From: JAJPKK01 sp963781195
GTDB taxonomy: Bacteria > Pseudomonadota > Alphaproteobacteria > Rhizobiales > Xanthobacteraceae
Length of the DNA: 64,000 nt
NCBI GenBank assembly: GCA_963781195.1
Contig: CAWAEZ010000010.1
Location: 1 to 64,000, forward strand
Direction: 5' to 3'
Below the pieces are notes generated by a model. The model was not told the origin of the DNA and did not search any database. It saw only the letters and a list, made by a program, of their open reading frames with translations. How positions within the stretch are numbered: the first letter of the stretch is position 1; each line of letters opens with the position of its first letter. The position numbers and the translations under genes were made by a program. Shown in pieces: positions 54,198 to 63,573 of this stretch.

Positions 54198-57100
54198 CTA
54201 CTCGGCGGCGATGGCGTGGACGTCGCCGGGCTCGGTCGCCGGCTTGGGCTTGCTGCCCTGCAGCCAGTTCTGCACCCGCGAGAGGTAGAGATAGACCACC
54301 GGGGTCGTGTAGAGCGTGAGGACCTGGCTGAGCGCCAGCCCGCCGACCATCGCATAGCCGAGCGGATGGCGCATTTCCGAGCCGGTGCCATTGCCGAACA
54401 TCATCGGCAGGCCGGCGAGCATCGCCGCCGCCGTCGTCATCAGGATCGGCCGGAATCGCAGTAGGCAGGCCTCGCGGATCGCCTCGCGCGGCGGCAAGCC
54501 GCGCTCGCGCTGCGCTGCGATCGCAAAATCGACCATCATGATCCCGTTCTTCTTCACGATGCCGATCAGCAGAATGATGCCGATGATGCCGATGACCGAA
54601 AGGTCCATGTGGCCGAGATTGAGGGCGAGCAGCGCCCCGATCCCGGCCGACGGCAGCGTCGAGAGGATGGTCAGCGGATGGATGAAGCTCTCGTAGAGCA
54701 TGCCGAGGATGATGTAGACGACGACGAGGGCGGCGGCGATCAGCGCCGGCTCGCTCGACAACGACGACTGGAACGCCTGGGCGTTGCCCTGGAAGGTGCC
54801 GAGCACCGCGTTGGGCATGCCGATCTCGACCGCCGCCCTGTTGATGGAGTCGACGGCCTCGCCCAGCGCCACGCCGGCCCGCAGGTTGAATGTCAGGGTG
54901 ACCGCCGGGAATTGCCCCTGATGATTGATCGACAAGGGACCGATCTTGTAGGAATCCGCCTCCACCAGCGCCGACAGCGGCACCGCCGCACCGGTGAGCG
55001 GCGACTTGACGTAGATATGATCGAGCGAGTCCAGGCTCGATTGCATCTCCGGCAGAATCTCCAGAATGATCCAGTAGGTGTTGAGCTGGGTGAAATATTG
55101 GGTGATCTGGCGCTGCCCGTACGCGTCGTTGAGGGTGTCGTCGATCGCCTGCGCAGAAATCCCGAACCGCGAAGCCTGGTCGCGATTGATCGTGACCTTG
55201 AGCTGGGGCGCGCTGGCCAAAAGGTCGGAAGAGACGTCGACCAGTTCCGGCAACGTGCGCATCTTCTCCATCAGCTTCTGCGACCACTCCGTGAGCTCGG
55301 CGATGTTGGGGTCCTGAAGGGTGTACTGGAACGCCGCTCTCGCGAGACGGCCGCCGACGGTGATGTCCTGCGCTGGCTGCAGGAACAACGTCACCCCGGT
55401 CACTTTGGCGAGCTCGGGCCGCAGCCGGTCGATCACCTCTGAAGCGCTCAGACCACGCTCCTCGCGCGGCTTAAGGACGATGTTGAAGCGGCCGGTGTTG
55501 CCGGTCTGGGCGCTGGTCCCGGTGGTCCCGATCTGCGAACCGAACGCCTGCACCGCCGGGTCGCTCAGAATGACCTTGCCGAGCTCGAGTTGAAGGCGGT
55601 TCATCTCTTCCGGCGATGTGCTCTGGGCGCCCTCCGATATGCCGTTGATGAGGCCGATATCCTGGATCGGGAAGAAGCCTTTGGGCGTATAGACGATCAT
55701 CACCGCGGTGATCGCCATGGTGACGAAGAACACGCCGAGCGTCACACGCTGATGGCGCAGCGCGGCGTCGAGGGTGCGCCGGTAGAACTCCAGCATGGCG
55801 TCGAAGCCGGCCTCGATGATCCGGTAGAGACGGCCGTGCTCGTGAGTTTCCGGCTTCATGAAGCGCGACGCCAGCATGGGGGCGAGCGTCAGCGACACCA
55901 GCGCCGACACCGCGATCGAGGCGGTGACCGTCAGCGCGAACTCGCGGAACAACCGGCCGATGATCCCGCCCATCAGCAGGAGCGGGATGAACACCGCAAT
56001 GAGCGAAAGGCTGATCGACAACACCGTAAAGCCGATCTCGCTCGATCCCTTGAGCGCGGCGTCCAAGGGGGCCTCGCCGTTCTCGATGTGGCGATGGATG
56101 TTTTCCACCACCACGATGGCGTCGTCGACGACGAAGCCGACCGCGATGGTGAGCGCCATCAGCGACAGGTTGTCGAGGCTGAAGTTGAGGAGATACATCG
56201 CCCCGAACGATCCGAGCAGCGCCAGCGGCACCGTCACGCCCGGAATCACCGTCGCCCAGAAGTTTCTCAGGAACAGGAGGATCACCAGCACCACCAGCAC
56301 GATGGTGAGGCCGAGGGTGAACTCGACATCCTCCAGGGAGGCGCGGATCGTCACCGTGCGGTCGAGCAGCGTCGTCACCTCGATCGCCGGCGGGATGTTG
56401 GCGGTCAGCCGCGGCAGTGCCTGCTTGATGAGGTCGACGGTTTCGACGACGTTGGCGCCCGGCTGCTTGTAGACGATCAGCAGGACACCGCGCTTGTTGT
56501 TCTGATAGCCGAAGATGTTGCGGTCCGACGCCCCGGCGATGGCCTGGCCGACATCGCGCACGCGGATCGGACCGCCGTTGCGATATGCGAGGACGATGTC
56601 GTTGAAAGGCTCGGGGTTGGTGATCTGATCGTTCGCGGCGATCGTGAAGGTGATCTTGTCGGTGTTGACGACCCCCTTCGCCGCGATGGTGGTGGAGCTG
56701 ACCAGGGCGCTGCGCACCTCCTCCAGGGTCATTCCGCTCGAGGCGAGCTTGGCCGGGTCGACCTGGATGCGAATCGCCGGATGCTGCTCGCCGCCGATGG
56801 TAACCTGCGCGACGCCGCGGACCTGGGAGATCTGCTGGGCGAGGAAGTTGTCGGCATAGTCGTTGACGGTATAGATCGGCAGCGTGTCCGACTGCGCGGC
56901 GAGCATGAGGATCGGTGAATCCGCCGGATTGATCTTCTTGTAGCTCGGCGGTGCGGTCATCTGCTGGGGCAACGTCTTGCCGGCCACCGTGATGGCCGCC
57001 TGCACGTCCTGCCCTGCCGAGTCGATGTTCCGCGTCAGCTCGAACTGGATGACGATCGAGGTGGCGCCGAGCGTGCTCGCCGAGGTCATCTGCGCGACGC

Positions 57101-57326
57101 CCGGAATCTGCCCGAACTGGCGCTCCAGCGGCGCGGCCACCGAGGCCGCCATGGTCTCCGCGCTCGCCCCCTGCAGGGTGGCGCTCACGGTGATGGTGGG
57201 GAAGTCCACCTGCGGGAGGGGCGCGACGGGCAGAAACGGAAACGACACCAAGCCGATGAAGCCGACGGCCGCCATCAGCAGTGAGGTTGCGACCGGCCGC
57301 CGGATGAATGGCTCGGAGATATTCAT
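54198..57326 (-). CDS. RND efflux transporter, inner-membrane permease (HAE1/MdtB type)
   Basis: A 1042-aa RND pump subunit, normal length. The N-terminus (FIRRPVATSLLMAAVGFIGLV), the intramembrane proton-relay segment VGFVVDDAIVVVENIHRH with its DD pair, and PAGIGALLAL near the end are family hallmarks. It is of the MdtB/MdtC-like type. Its ATG overlaps the adaptor stop as ATGA, so the two are coupled. No outer-membrane factor is nearby; a TolC-like protein elsewhere would complete the pump. Confidence 0.9.
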   Translation of the reverse strand: MNISEPFIRRPVATSLLMAAVGFIGLVSFPFLPVAPLPQVDFPTITVSATLQGASAETMAASVAAPLERQFGQIPGVAQMTSASTLGATSIVIQFELTRNIDSAGQDVQAAITVAGKTLPQQMTAPPSYKKINPADSPILMLAAQSDTLPIYTVNDYADNFLAQQISQVRGVAQVTIGGEQHPAIRIQVDPAKLASSGMTLEEVRSALVSSTTIAAKGVVNTDKITFTIAANDQITNPEPFNDIVLAYRNGGPIRVRDVGQAIAGASDRNIFGYQNNKRGVLLIVYKQPGANVVETVDLIKQALPRLTANIPPAIEVTTLLDRTVTIRASLEDVEFTLGLTIVLVVLVILLFLRNFWATVIPGVTVPLALLGSFGAMYLLNFSLDNLSLMALTIAVGFVVDDAIVVVENIHRHIENGEAPLDAALKGSSEIGFTVLSISLSLIAVFIPLLLMGGIIGRLFREFALTVTASIAVSALVSLTLAPMLASRFMKPETHEHGRLYRIIEAGFDAMLEFYRRTLDAALRHQRVTLGVFFVTMAITAVMIVYTPKGFFPIQDIGLINGISEGAQSTSPEEMNRLQLELGKVILSDPAVQAFGSQIGTTGTSAQTGNTGRFNIVLKPREERGLSASEVIDRLRPELAKVTGVTLFLQPAQDITVGGRLARAAFQYTLQDPNIAELTEWSQKLMEKMRTLPELVDVSSDLLASAPQLKVTINRDQASRFGISAQAIDDTLNDAYGQRQITQYFTQLNTYWIILEILPEMQSSLDSLDHIYVKSPLTGAAVPLSALVEADSYKIGPLSINHQGQFPAVTLTFNLRAGVALGEAVDSINRAAVEIGMPNAVLGTFQGNAQAFQSSLSSEPALIAAALVVVYIILGMLYESFIHPLTILSTLPSAGIGALLALNLGHMDLSVIGIIGIILLIGIVKKNGIMMVDFAIAAQRERGLPPREAIREACLLRFRPILMTTAAAMLAGLPMMFGNGTGSEMRHPLGYAMVGGLALSQVLTLYTTPVVYLYLSRVQNWLQGSKPKPATEPGDVHAIAAE

Positions 57327-58474
57327 GAGGCCTGAGCCTGCTTTGCGACCACCGGCGCCGGCGTCGTCACCGTGACCTTGGCGTTCTGGCGAAGCTTGTA
57401 CTGGCCGTTGATCACGACGCGCTCGCCCTCGGACAGCCCTGACGCGACGATGGTGTGGTCAGCCGTCGTCGGCCCCGCGGTGATCGTGCGGGCGTGCGCC
57501 ACCTCCTTCTCATCGATGACCCACGCGAAGATGCCGTCGGGTCCGCGCTGGATGGCTGCCGTGGGCACCGTCAGAACGCCCTTGCGCATCTCAACCGAGA
57601 CGCGGGCATTGACGAAGTCCCCCGGCCACAGCTGCTCGTCCTCGTTGTCGAACATCGCCTTGAGCCGCATCGTCGCGCTCGCCTGGTCGACCATGTTGTC
57701 GATCAGCAGCAGGGAACCCTTGCCGAGCATGCGGCGGTTGTCCTGGCTGAACGCCACGACCTCGACCGCTCCGCGCGCCATGGCATCGCGCACGTCATTG
57801 AGCGAACGGGCGGACAGCGTGAACATCACGGCCGCGGGCTTGGTCAGGGTGAGCGTGGCGATGGGCGCCGAGTCCGACGCATGGACGATGTTGCCGGGAT
57901 CGATCATGCGCACCCCCATGCGGCCGTCGCTCGGGGCCACGATCGAGGTGTAGTCGAGCTGGGTCTGGGCGGTCTCGATGGCTGCCTTGTCGGCGTCGAT
58001 CGAAGCGATGAGCTGATCGACCTTGGACTGCTGCTGGTCGACCACTTGCTGGGTCTGGAAATTCTTGTCGACGAGGGTGCGCGACCGGACGAGATCTTTC
58101 TGCGCCGAGATCAGCTGGGCTTCATCCTGGGCCTTCCGGGCCTTGGCCTGGTCGAGGGCCGCCTTGTAAAGCCGCGGATCGATCTTCGCCAGCACGTCGT
58201 TCTTGCGGACGTGCTCGCCTTCCTTGAACAGCACCTGCTCAAGCTTGCCGTCGACCTGGGGGCGGATGCCCACCGTGAACGAGGCCTGCACCGCGCCGAG
58301 ACCGGTCAGATAGATCGGCAGGTCCTGCTTGGTCGCAACCGCCACCGTAACGGGTACCGGCCCTGCCCCGCCCTTGCCGGCGCGCTGGGCAGGCGCACGG
58401 TCCATCATGTACCACGTGCCGACGGCGACCGCCGCGACGATCATGCCGATGACGAGAAGACGATTTCGGGCCAC
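57323..58474 (-). CDS. RND efflux periplasmic adaptor (membrane fusion protein)
   Basis: A 383-aa MFP. A single N-terminal membrane segment (RLLVIGMIVAAVAVGTWYMM) is followed by GLGAVQASFTVGIRPQVDGK (lipoyl half), an alpha-hairpin (about residues 105-170), the second lipoyl half and the beta-barrel. It links the permease to an outer-membrane channel. It is transcribed first, with the permease following. The promoter must lie in the long gap to the tRNA. Confidence 0.9.
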   Translation of the reverse strand: MARNRLLVIGMIVAAVAVGTWYMMDRAPAQRAGKGGAGPVPVTVAVATKQDLPIYLTGLGAVQASFTVGIRPQVDGKLEQVLFKEGEHVRKNDVLAKIDPRLYKAALDQAKARKAQDEAQLISAQKDLVRSRTLVDKNFQTQQVVDQQQSKVDQLIASIDADKAAIETAQTQLDYTSIVAPSDGRMGVRMIDPGNIVHASDSAPIATLTLTKPAAVMFTLSARSLNDVRDAMARGAVEVVAFSQDNRRMLGKGSLLLIDNMVDQASATMRLKAMFDNEDEQLWPGDFVNARVSVEMRKGVLTVPTAAIQRGPDGIFAWVIDEKEVAHARTITAGPTTADHTIVASGLSEGERVVINGQYKLRQNAKVTVTTPAPVVAKQAQAS

Positions 58475-59121
58475 TTTTGGGTACCCCTGAAAAGATTCCC
58501 CGGCGCAGTTACCTGCGACCTTATCGTTTCGCTCCCACCGTCAAATGTAACTGAAGCATGTCGGCACACAAAGACCAATCTTGACAATTCCTGTAGCGGG
58601 AACAGAATTTTACGGAGATTTAATATCGGGCGGCCGGCTCACCTCGGGCGTCGGGTACCGGTCCCGCGCCGCCGGAGCTTCGCTCACCCTGCGGAGCCGG
58701 CGCGTGATCTCGGCTTGCGCAGCGCAACAAAGGTGGTGCAGGGGGCACGCTGGGTCATCCGGGTCGCCCGCCGCATTCCAACTGCATCCGTCAAGAGCGC
58801 GGATCTGATGCTCAGCTTTCGGCGACGACGACCCACAATCTCGCCCGCAAGGGGAATGTTTTGGATCAAGGCTGGGCGCTCGCCTCCCCCTCCGGACCAT
58901 TCGACTGGAAAAAGCGATGGTGTCCGGCGTTCAAGGCGCACGTGTCCGTGGTTCGCGCTTGCCTGGGGCACTTGTCTGGAGCACTTGCCCGCGGTTGACC
59001 GCGCATGCTAACGGCCACGGAGCGCGCTGCGTGAAGAATCATCGAGAACGCCCGGAAAGTGGCCAATTCGGCCCGGAGGCGCTCTGAACAATCAAGAAAA
59101 GCGTCTTTAATCAACTTGTTC
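58475..59121. other. Intergenic stretch, RND adaptor to tRNA-Arg
   Basis: About 650 bases. Open frames on both strands lack family features, signal peptides and ribosome binding sites. The promoter of the RND operon (minus) and that of the tRNA (plus) must be here. No integrase, attachment-site duplication or repeat was seen next to the tRNA. Confidence 0.4.
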
Positions 59122-59197
59122 GGCCCCGTAGCTCAGCGGATAGAGCAACAGCCTTCTAAGCTGAAGGTCGCTGGTTCGAGTCCAGCCGGGGTCGCCA
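59122..59197 (+). tRNA. tRNA-Arg (anticodon TCT)
   Basis: Cloverleaf read by eye. The acceptor stem pairs GGCCCCG with CGGGGTC, discriminator G, and CCA is encoded (59195-59197). The D arm is in TAGCTCAGCGGATAGAGCA. The anticodon stem CAGC/GCTG encloses the loop CTTCTAA, giving TCT for Arg (AGA). The T arm contains GGTTCGAGTCC. A tRNA for the rare AGA codon fits a high-GC genome. Confidence 0.93.
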
Positions 59198-59413
59198 GCA
59201 CCCACTCCGCCAACGCAGTCGCGACGCCTGCCGCACGCCGTTGTCAGGATCTCATTCATGGGCGCATGGTCCCGGTGGTCTCGATGTGGCATTGCAAAAA
59301 GCAGCCGTGCAAAGCCTCCTATCTTTTCGTAAATTGCATGTCGAAACGCTCACGACACCTTTACTACGGGCCATCCTCTACATAACTCCTGCATTAGGTC
59401 ACTTCTGGATTTC

Positions 59414-61288
59414 ATGCTCCTTCGTCTTCAAAACATCATTCTGGAAATGATCGCGAAGGGCGAGCCCCTCAAGGCGACGATGGACCGCCTTTGCTTCGAG
59501 GTCGAAGCCATCGTGCCGGGCACGGTGTGCTCTGTCCTGACCATCGACGAGAGCGGTCGCATCTGCCCGGTCTCCGCTCCCAGCCTGCCGCCGGAATATT
59601 GCGTCGGCTTCGACGGCGCCATGATCGGCCCGTGTGTCGGCTCCTGCGGAACCGCGGCGTTCCTGGGAGAACGGGTCTCGGTTCTCGACATTCGTAGCGA
59701 CCCGCTGTGGGCGAACATCGACGTCGGCCATTTGCCCCCCGCGCTCGTCGCCTGCTGGTCCAGCCCCATCTTCGACGCCCGCCACGCGGTGCTCGGCACC
59801 TTCGCCTTCTATTTTCGGGAGCCCCGCGGTCCGACCGAGATCGAGGAGCGGGCGGTCGAAACCTGCGCGCATCTCTGTGCGATCGCCATTGAACGCGACG
59901 CGCAGAAGCTCGAGCATCATCGGCTTGCTTTCACCGACACTTTGACCGGCCTCGCCAATCGTGCCGGCTTCAACAAGTCGATCGCCACACTCCCCTGCGG
60001 AAGCGCGGGCGCCTGGGGGGTCCTCCTCATCGATCTCGACAATCTCAAGAAAGTGAACGACACGTTCGGGCATCATTGCGGAGACAGCCTGATCGCCGGC
60101 ATCGCGCAGACCATCGCCTCCCTCGTGCCGAGGGATTGCGCGTTCCGGCTCGGCGGGGACGAATTCGCCGTCTTGGTACGGCACGAGGACGAATACGGTT
60201 GCATCGCGACGGTGGCTGAAAAAATTCTCGATGCGCTGAAACTGCCGACCGACTGCGTCGGTCATGCGATCGTTCGAAGCGCCACGATCGGCGGCGCAAT
60301 CATCACCGCGAACGATCGGAACGTGGAGAGCGTGCGGCGCAACGCCGATTTGGCGCTGTACCATGCCAAGGAGACGCGGCGCGGCAGCTTCATGCTCTAC
60401 GCCGAAGGGCTGCGCACCTCGATCACGCAGCGCATGGCGGCCATTCGGCTCGTCAGCGAAGCCCTGACGGAAAACCGCATCGAGGCCTTCTATCAGCCGA
60501 TCTTCCGGCTCGACACCGGAGAAATCCGGGGCATCGAGGCGTTGTGCCGTGTCATCGCGCCGAACGGGCGGATCATTCCTGCGGCCGACTTCCAGGAAGC
60601 GACTTCCGACGCGCTGGTCGCCTCTGAACTCACCCAACGAATGATCGATCTGGTCGCGCGGGACGCGGGCGTCTGGTGTGACAGGGGCGTGCCGTTCAAG
60701 CAGGTCGGAATCAACGTCACGGCCACCGACTTCCGCAGCGGCAAGCTGTCCCGTCGCCTGTCGGCCGCCTTCGACGCAGCCGGGGTTCCGCTCGACCAGG
60801 TCGTGATCGAGATAACGGAATCCGTCTATTTCGGCGACGGCGACGAGGCCGTTCCGCGAGAGATCCATGCGCTGCGGGCGAACGGCATACGCGTGGCCCT
60901 CGACGACTTCGGCACCGGCCATGCCTCCCTGACACATCTGCTGACGGTACCGATCGACATCATCAAGATCGACAAGTCGTTCGTCGCCGGGATGGCGCCG
61001 CAGAACGCGAACTTCGCCATCGTGAAGGGACTCATCGCGATCGCACGCGATCTCGGCATCAGCGTCGTGGCGGAGGGCGTGGAGACGCCCGTGCAGGCGG
61101 CGCAATTGCGCAGCATCGACTGCCCGCTCGCCCAAGGCTTTCATTTCGGGCGTCCGGGGGATCGGCACCAGATCACACGGCTTCTGCTCCAACACGCGGG
61201 CCCGTCGTCAGGCTCCGCGGGACCCGGGCCCGACGCCCCCCGGGACTTCGAGGAGGCGATGATCACCGCCCCCCGGTCGGTCGCCTGA
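59414..61288 (+). CDS. GAF-GGDEF-EAL cyclic di-GMP signalling protein
   Basis: A 624-aa soluble protein. An N-terminal GAF domain (about 1-165) includes VEAIVPGTVCSVLTID and a GPCVGSCGTAAFLGE loop. The GGDEF domain (about 175-330) has FRLGGDEFAVLV, an intact active-site sequence, but no RxxD I-site at the usual place. The EAL domain (about 345-600) has GIEALCR, VIEITES, DDFGTGHASL and DIIKIDKSFV, with EGVET and FHFGRP. Key catalytic residues for phosphodiesterase activity are in place. It may both make and break c-di-GMP, or use GGDEF as a regulatory GTP site. It sits 217 bases after the tRNA on the same strand. Confidence 0.9.
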   Translation: MLLRLQNIILEMIAKGEPLKATMDRLCFEVEAIVPGTVCSVLTIDESGRICPVSAPSLPPEYCVGFDGAMIGPCVGSCGTAAFLGERVSVLDIRSDPLWANIDVGHLPPALVACWSSPIFDARHAVLGTFAFYFREPRGPTEIEERAVETCAHLCAIAIERDAQKLEHHRLAFTDTLTGLANRAGFNKSIATLPCGSAGAWGVLLIDLDNLKKVNDTFGHHCGDSLIAGIAQTIASLVPRDCAFRLGGDEFAVLVRHEDEYGCIATVAEKILDALKLPTDCVGHAIVRSATIGGAIITANDRNVESVRRNADLALYHAKETRRGSFMLYAEGLRTSITQRMAAIRLVSEALTENRIEAFYQPIFRLDTGEIRGIEALCRVIAPNGRIIPAADFQEATSDALVASELTQRMIDLVARDAGVWCDRGVPFKQVGINVTATDFRSGKLSRRLSAAFDAAGVPLDQVVIEITESVYFGDGDEAVPREIHALRANGIRVALDDFGTGHASLTHLLTVPIDIIKIDKSFVAGMAPQNANFAIVKGLIAIARDLGISVVAEGVETPVQAAQLRSIDCPLAQGFHFGRPGDRHQITRLLLQHAGPSSGSAGPGPDAPRDFEEAMITAPRSVA

Positions 61289-61401
61289 TCCCGTTCGCTG
61301 CGTCTGACCTCCGCTTCCCGCATGACCGGTCGCCTCTCCAAGCGCGATCCGATGGTGTATGGTTCGCAGCGGGGCGATGCAGCGAGCGGAAAGAACCACC
61401 C

Positions 61402-61545
61402 ATGAGCGCACAAGGCACCACCTTCGGCGAAAACTTCCTCCGCATGGTTTTCGGGATCTTGTTGTGTGCCGGGTATGTGTACGTGGTGTTTTTCTTCTTC
61501 TTCATGTTCCGCACGGTGTTCTGGCCCGCTTATTTCGGCCAGTGA
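61402..61545 (+). CDS. Small 47-aa single-pass membrane protein
   Basis: A short frame starting SAQGTTFGENFLRMVFG and continuing through a strongly hydrophobic, aromatic stretch (GILLCAGYVYVVFFFFFMF) to RTVFWPAYFGQ. GGAAAG lies about 10 bases before the ATG. One transmembrane helix is predicted by eye. No family is recognised. It lies 113 bases after the GAF-GGDEF-EAL gene and 270 before the pilin gene on the same strand. Confidence 0.6.
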   Translation: MSAQGTTFGENFLRMVFGILLCAGYVYVVFFFFFMFRTVFWPAYFGQ

Positions 61546-61735
61546 GACGGCAGCTCCACATGGTGCTTTGCCCCCGCTCATGACGCGTCCAAAAGCCGCA
61601 TTCTGCGCCTTTCAGGTCGGCGGAACCCGTTGGGGTAAGCGCAGAACGGCTTCCAACGCGATTTCGCGCACCGCTCGGCAGGCGAGACTTCGACCCATTT
61701 TGCCGAAACGTCACCCGACTTCCTTCGATCAAATT

Positions 61736-61753
61736 AACTCTATCGTCAGAGTT
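61736..61753. repeat. Inverted repeat upstream of the pilin gene
   Basis: AACTCT, six bases ATCGTC, then AGAGTT. The arms are perfect. It lies about 70 bases before the pilin start and could be a regulator site. It has no T-tract. Confidence 0.4.
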
Positions 61754-61821
61754 GCCGTACAGTCTCGCAACCGCAATGACGTGGAACGCACCCCCTGGGC
61801 GAGCCACGGCGGAGAATGACC

Positions 61822-61998
61822 ATGATGCGCAGCATCAGACGCTTTGTTGAAGATGAATCCGGTGCGACCGCAATCGAATACGGCCTGATCGCCGCCGGTG
61901 TTTCCGTGGCTATCATCACCGTCGTAAATTCGCTGGGCTCCCAGCTCAAAAGCACGTTCACCAAGATTTCTACCCAGCTCGCCACCGCGGGGAAGTAA
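61822..61998 (+). CDS. Flp/Fap family type IVb pilin
   Basis: A 58-aa pilin precursor. The leader MRSIRRFVEDESG is followed by the prepilin peptidase site: Gly then ATAIEYGLIAAG, with the conserved Glu-Tyr. A single hydrophobic helix (VSVAIITVV) continues. ATG 61822 has GGAGA seven bases before; 61825 is possible. Flp pilins build tight-adherence pili with the Tad machinery, but no cpa/tad genes are in the window, so this is an isolated copy. Confidence 0.9.
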   Translation: MMRSIRRFVEDESGATAIEYGLIAAGVSVAIITVVNSLGSQLKSTFTKISTQLATAGK

Positions 61999-62004
61999 CG
62001 GACA

Positions 62005-62022
62005 CCGCGGAGGCGGCCGCGG
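62005..62022. terminator. Short hairpin between convergent pilin and Rieske genes
   Basis: CCGCGG, six bases AGGCGG, CCGCGG. It lies between the two convergent stops. The stem is short and no T-tract follows, so this is a weak call. Confidence 0.35.
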
Positions 62023-62034
62023 AATCGAAGCCTC

Positions 62035-62367
62035 TCAGGCCGGCACGAAGCGCGGCGATACGCCCTCGGTATCGATGTAGACGATCCCCTCCTCGACCCG
62101 GACAGGATATTCAGCGAGCTGAATCGCGTGCTCGTGGATCGGCTCGCCGGATTTTAAATCCCACGTCCAGAAGTGCAGCGGACAGGTCAGCACCGTGCCG
62201 TCGAACTCGGCCTCCGCAAGAGGCGTCGCCGTGTGCGGGCACACGCCCTGAAACGCCTTGATCTCACCGCTGTCGGGCCAGGCGAGGATGATGAGGTGGC
62301 TGTCGGCAATAACCACCCGCATCCCGCCCTCCGGGACGGTATCCGCCTTGCACACCCTGGTGAACAT
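62035..62367 (-). CDS. Rieske [2Fe-2S] ferredoxin
   Basis: A 110-aa Rieske-type ferredoxin of the TmoC/BphF group. The cluster ligands are in GVCPHTATPL and TCPLHFWTWDL (C-x-H and C-x2-H). It would carry electrons to an oxygenase or other acceptor; no oxygenase gene is near. ATG 62367 has GGAG about eight bases upstream, better than a TTG at 62412. The product is soluble. Confidence 0.88.
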   Translation of the reverse strand: MFTRVCKADTVPEGGMRVVIADSHLIILAWPDSGEIKAFQGVCPHTATPLAEAEFDGTVLTCPLHFWTWDLKSGEPIHEHAIQLAEYPVRVEEGIVYIDTEGVSPRFVPA

Positions 62368-62654
62368 TCCGTGCTCCGATGACAGTTCGCGGCCGCCGTT
62401 GTCTGGTTTCAAACGCCAGAGGGCGCGCCGTGTCAGGGTTCACCCCTCATCCACGAAAATCCCACACCCCCGTGCAGACACCGTGCCACCCAGGGAGCCG
62501 CCGCCGGGCTTGAGCGAGCGCGTCGGCCACGAACCGCAAAGGTTGCCCATGCTTCCCCGCGTCGGAAACGGACTGAAGGCGTTTCGGAGGAATGGCGTCG
62601 CCGTCCGAAGCGGCCCGTACGGCGTCCGCGTTTCGGGCGCTACCGGCTCTTGGG

Positions 62655-63530
62655 CTAGAACCGCGGCACGAACCCCTCGGCGGTCGCCTCGATGCGGCCG
62701 GCGAACGGTGCCCCGACATGGCCAGGGCACGCCAGCGCGCCGTGCGAGGCACAGTGGGCGAGAATGCGCCGCCGGCTCACCCGCGCCTCTTCGGCATCGG
62801 AGTTCTTCGGGAAATTCCAGTGCGGGTAGTAGACCTGCAGCAGGTGGTGGAAGACGTCGCCCAGGAACACCGCGTGCTGGCCGCCGCTTTCGAGGTCGAA
62901 CACCACGTGGCCGGCGGAATGCCCGGGCGCCGGCAGGATCTCGATGAAGTCGTTCAGCCGGTGCGGCCCGGTCACCAGATCGGCGCGACCCGCCTCGACC
63001 ACGGGCAGCACGCATTCGCGGAAGGTGCCGAATTCCGCGGGCTCCTTTCCAGGCTCGCTGTCGAGCTTGTGGAAGTACTCGAAGTCCGGCTTCGAGAACA
63101 CGTAGCGCGCCTTCGGGAAGGTCGGCACCCACTTGCCGTCGCGCTGCAGCGTGTTCCAGCCGACGTGATCGTGATGAAGATGCGTGCACATCACGAGGTC
63201 GATCTCGTCGGGCCGGGCGCCCGCGGCAGCGAGCCGGCCGAGATAGTCGGTGTCGAGCATGTTCCAGAACGGCCGCGCCGGCTTGATCTTGTTGTTGCCG
63301 CAGCAACCGTCGATCAGGATCTTCTGCCCCGCGATCTGCAACAGCCAGCTGTGCACGCCGAGCTTGATGTAGCCGCTCTCCGCATCGTAATGGCCAGGCG
63401 ACAGCCATCCCGCATGGCGGCTGAGAATCCGGTCGTCGAATTCGGGGAAGATGTCGCGGGCGCGATAGGTCGGCCCGTAGGTCTCCTCGATGCGGGTGAT
63501 GGTGGCCTTGCCGACCGTAAACACCGTCAT
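62655..63530 (-). CDS. MBL-fold metallo-hydrolase
   Basis: A 291-aa metallo-beta-lactamase-fold enzyme. The zinc motif is CTHLHHDHVGWN (HxHxDH), followed by LPAPGHSAGHVVF and the Asp in VFLGDVFHH, with H in ACPGHVGAPF. Such enzymes hydrolyse lactones, thioesters or related bonds. ATG 63530 has GGAGCAAG just before it. It follows the dehydrogenase gene on the same strand with a 43-base gap, so it probably shares its transcript. Confidence 0.85.
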   Translation of the reverse strand: MTVFTVGKATITRIEETYGPTYRARDIFPEFDDRILSRHAGWLSPGHYDAESGYIKLGVHSWLLQIAGQKILIDGCCGNNKIKPARPFWNMLDTDYLGRLAAAGARPDEIDLVMCTHLHHDHVGWNTLQRDGKWVPTFPKARYVFSKPDFEYFHKLDSEPGKEPAEFGTFRECVLPVVEAGRADLVTGPHRLNDFIEILPAPGHSAGHVVFDLESGGQHAVFLGDVFHHLLQVYYPHWNFPKNSDAEEARVSRRRILAHCASHGALACPGHVGAPFAGRIEATAEGFVPRF

Positions 63531-63573
63531 TTGGGCTTGCTCCGGAAATCGAGAGGTTCGTGAAGGCGCGTGG

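Noticed and set aside
59122..59421. Integration site at the tRNA-Arg 3' end
   Set aside because: No integrase gene, no direct repeat of the tRNA end and no change in gene style were seen downstream.
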